Assembly (NCBI GenBank): GCA_029262835.1
Contig: JAJCYQ010000046.1
Span: forward strand, 1 to 64,000
Direction: 5' to 3'
DNA from: Bacteroidota bacterium
GTDB taxonomy: Bacteria; Bacteroidota; Rhodothermia; Rhodothermales; UBA10348
DNA: 64,000 nucleotides
Made by a program: the position numbers and the translations under genes. Below are positions 63,023 through 64,000 of the stretch, one piece after another; positions within the stretch are counted from its first letter, which is position 1; each line of letters opens with the position of its first letter. A model generated the notes under the pieces. The model ran no database searches and was not told the DNA's origin. It was given only the letters and a program-made list of their open reading frames with translations.

Positions 63023-64000
63023 ATGAAAGCACTTTTTGGAGATAAGGACAACAGGCGGCCCGGCGAGATCGATGCATCGATCCTCGACGACATCCTGAAT
63101 GACCTGACGGAATTGTCGGCCGACGAGTGGAATCGTGTCCTGGAGGAGCCGGATGTTGCGGACGGACCGGACCAGGAGGACGGGCGGGAGTTCGTTGACC
63201 AGCCGGAGTCTACTGACGCACCGGAGCCTACCGTCTACACAATCACCGACATTTACGGGCAGGTGCCGGATGATGATGACGCGCTGTTTGAGGACGAGAC
63301 CGCGCTATCCGCACCGGATGAACCGGAGTGGGGAGCGCAGCCCGAACCGGACGAGCCGGCTCCCTCGCCCATATCGGGCGTCGTAAAAGATGAGTTGTCG
63401 CTGAAACTGATGCAGTTGGACATCGTGAACACGACCCAGCTCTTTGACGCCATTCGGCTGCGCGAGGAGGGGGAAGCGCTGTGGCGGGCGCTGTGCCGAC
63501 TTGAGTCGACCCCGTCGGCTCGCATCGCGGAGGAGGCAGCGCGCTTCTTCGGTTTCCGCATAGAGGCGGATCTCGGAGAGCGTCCTGAGCGCGCTTTCAT
63601 TGACGATCTATTTTCGCGGGTCGATACGGCGGACGCCGCCCGCCTCATCCGCGCTGGACTCCTGCCACTCGAAATGCAGCAGGGGCAGCTCATCGTGGCG
63701 TCGGCCGATCCGACAGCGCCGGGCGTCGAGGCCGCGCTTCTTTCATTTCCGGTGTCGACCGAGTGCGTATTCGTGCCAGCGGAGCAGCTCTCCGCGGCGC
63801 TCGACCGCGTGCGGCTGCGTCTCTCCTTTGAGGACGCGGCGGGGCAGGACGCTTATGCTGCGGAGGAGGCCGAGCCGGACAGCGCTCCGGCAAGCGCAGT
63901 GCAGGCCGAGGCCGACCAGCCAGAGGCCGACCCGTCAGCGGCCGACAAGCCGCCGGTCGACGTGCCCGCGCCGCCGCCCCCGAAGCCTGTTACCCAGTCT
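63023..64000 (+). CDS. N-terminal part of a GspE/PilB-type secretion ATPase (truncated by the window edge)
   Basis: The frame from ATG 63023 stays open for 326 codons to the edge. The N-terminus is very acidic and Pro-rich (residues 1-115: EPDVADGPDQEDGREF, DDDDALFEDETALSAP). A GspE/MshE-N-like domain follows: ARFFGFRIEADLGERPERAF, AARLIRAGLLPLEMQQGQLI and VASADPTAPGVEAALL. A second Ala/Pro/Glu-rich linker runs to the edge (EADQPEADPSAADKPP). The Walker motifs would be beyond the window. The gene begins 1 bp after the platform gene stop, so the two are coupled. The assignment as an ATPase rests on context plus the N-domain. Confidence 0.75.
   Translation, partial: MKALFGDKDNRRPGEIDASILDDILNDLTELSADEWNRVLEEPDVADGPDQEDGREFVDQPESTDAPEPTVYTITDIYGQVPDDDDALFEDETALSAPDEPEWGAQPEPDEPAPSPISGVVKDELSLKLMQLDIVNTTQLFDAIRLREEGEALWRALCRLESTPSARIAEEAARFFGFRIEADLGERPERAFIDDLFSRVDTADAARLIRAGLLPLEMQQGQLIVASADPTAPGVEAALLSFPVSTECVFVPAEQLSAALDRVRLRLSFEDAAGQDAYAAEEAEPDSAPASAVQAEADQPEADPSAADKPPVDVPAPPPPKPVTQS

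Overview
The window is bacterial chromosomal DNA of about 60% GC or more, densely coding, and most probably from the Rhodothermia/Bacteroidota lineage. This is inferred from the gene families, not from any database search. Type IX secretion C-terminal sorting domains occur on the proteins ending at 2490, 39017 and 42852. There is a PorZ-like propeller protein, a TPP-riboswitch-controlled TonB receptor, TIGR02757 and DUF4105 proteins, and frequent starts without a clear Shine-Dalgarno sequence.

Layout. Positions 1-4600 form a visibly lower-GC block. It starts with the right end of an ISL3-like insertion sequence, followed by a secreted metallopeptidase whose signal peptide runs through a (CT)17 microsatellite, and two tandem paralogous lipoproteins. 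From 4600 to 17460 come metabolic and envelope genes: psuG, an M28 peptidase, MOSC, HNH, msrP, the riboswitch/TonB gene, an amidinotransferase, a lipoprotein, pgk and gap. From 17700 to 33020 runs a long co-directional block with many stop/start overlaps: TPR protein, NtrC-type regulator, lolD, pdxH, M61 peptidase, nrnA, pepA, pdxA, methyltransferase, ftsE, AGCS symporter, upp, NhaC antiporter and cupin. From 33060 to 39340 are DUF72, a flippase-like protein, HIT, PHP, the PorZ-like protein, tRNA-His and tRNA-Glu with a perfect hairpin terminator. From 39340 to 54600 lies a more accessory region: a large T9SS cargo protein, Uma2, decayed toxin-antitoxin or nucleotidyltransferase remnants and dispersed palindromic repeats, mixed with housekeeping genes (trans-sulfuration enzyme, M20 peptidase, DUF4105, endonuclease III, gpmI, sppA). 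From 54660 to 60200 come hrcA-grpE-dnaJ, a flavin reductase, TIGR02757, a threonine-dehydratase-like enzyme and DUF4342. The last 3.6 kb carries a pilus or secretion-like locus: two small proteins with the same hydrophobic N-terminus (MGQQQLLLLV...), a GspF/PilC platform protein and the start of a GspE/PilB-type ATPase that runs off the window.

The most striking observations are these. (1) The microsatellite lies inside a secretion signal and the gene is out of frame as sequenced, which suggests a phase-variable secreted protease, currently OFF. (2) The paired leaderless pilin-like proteins sit directly upstream of assembly genes. (3) A roughly 105-bp palindromic repeat occurs in inverted copies flanking 6.6 kb. 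(4) A nucleotidyltransferase gene has lost its middle but keeps both ends beside its small partner. (5) Short in-frame tandem repeats recur inside coding regions. All functions are read from motifs by eye. No alignment, database search or expression data was available.
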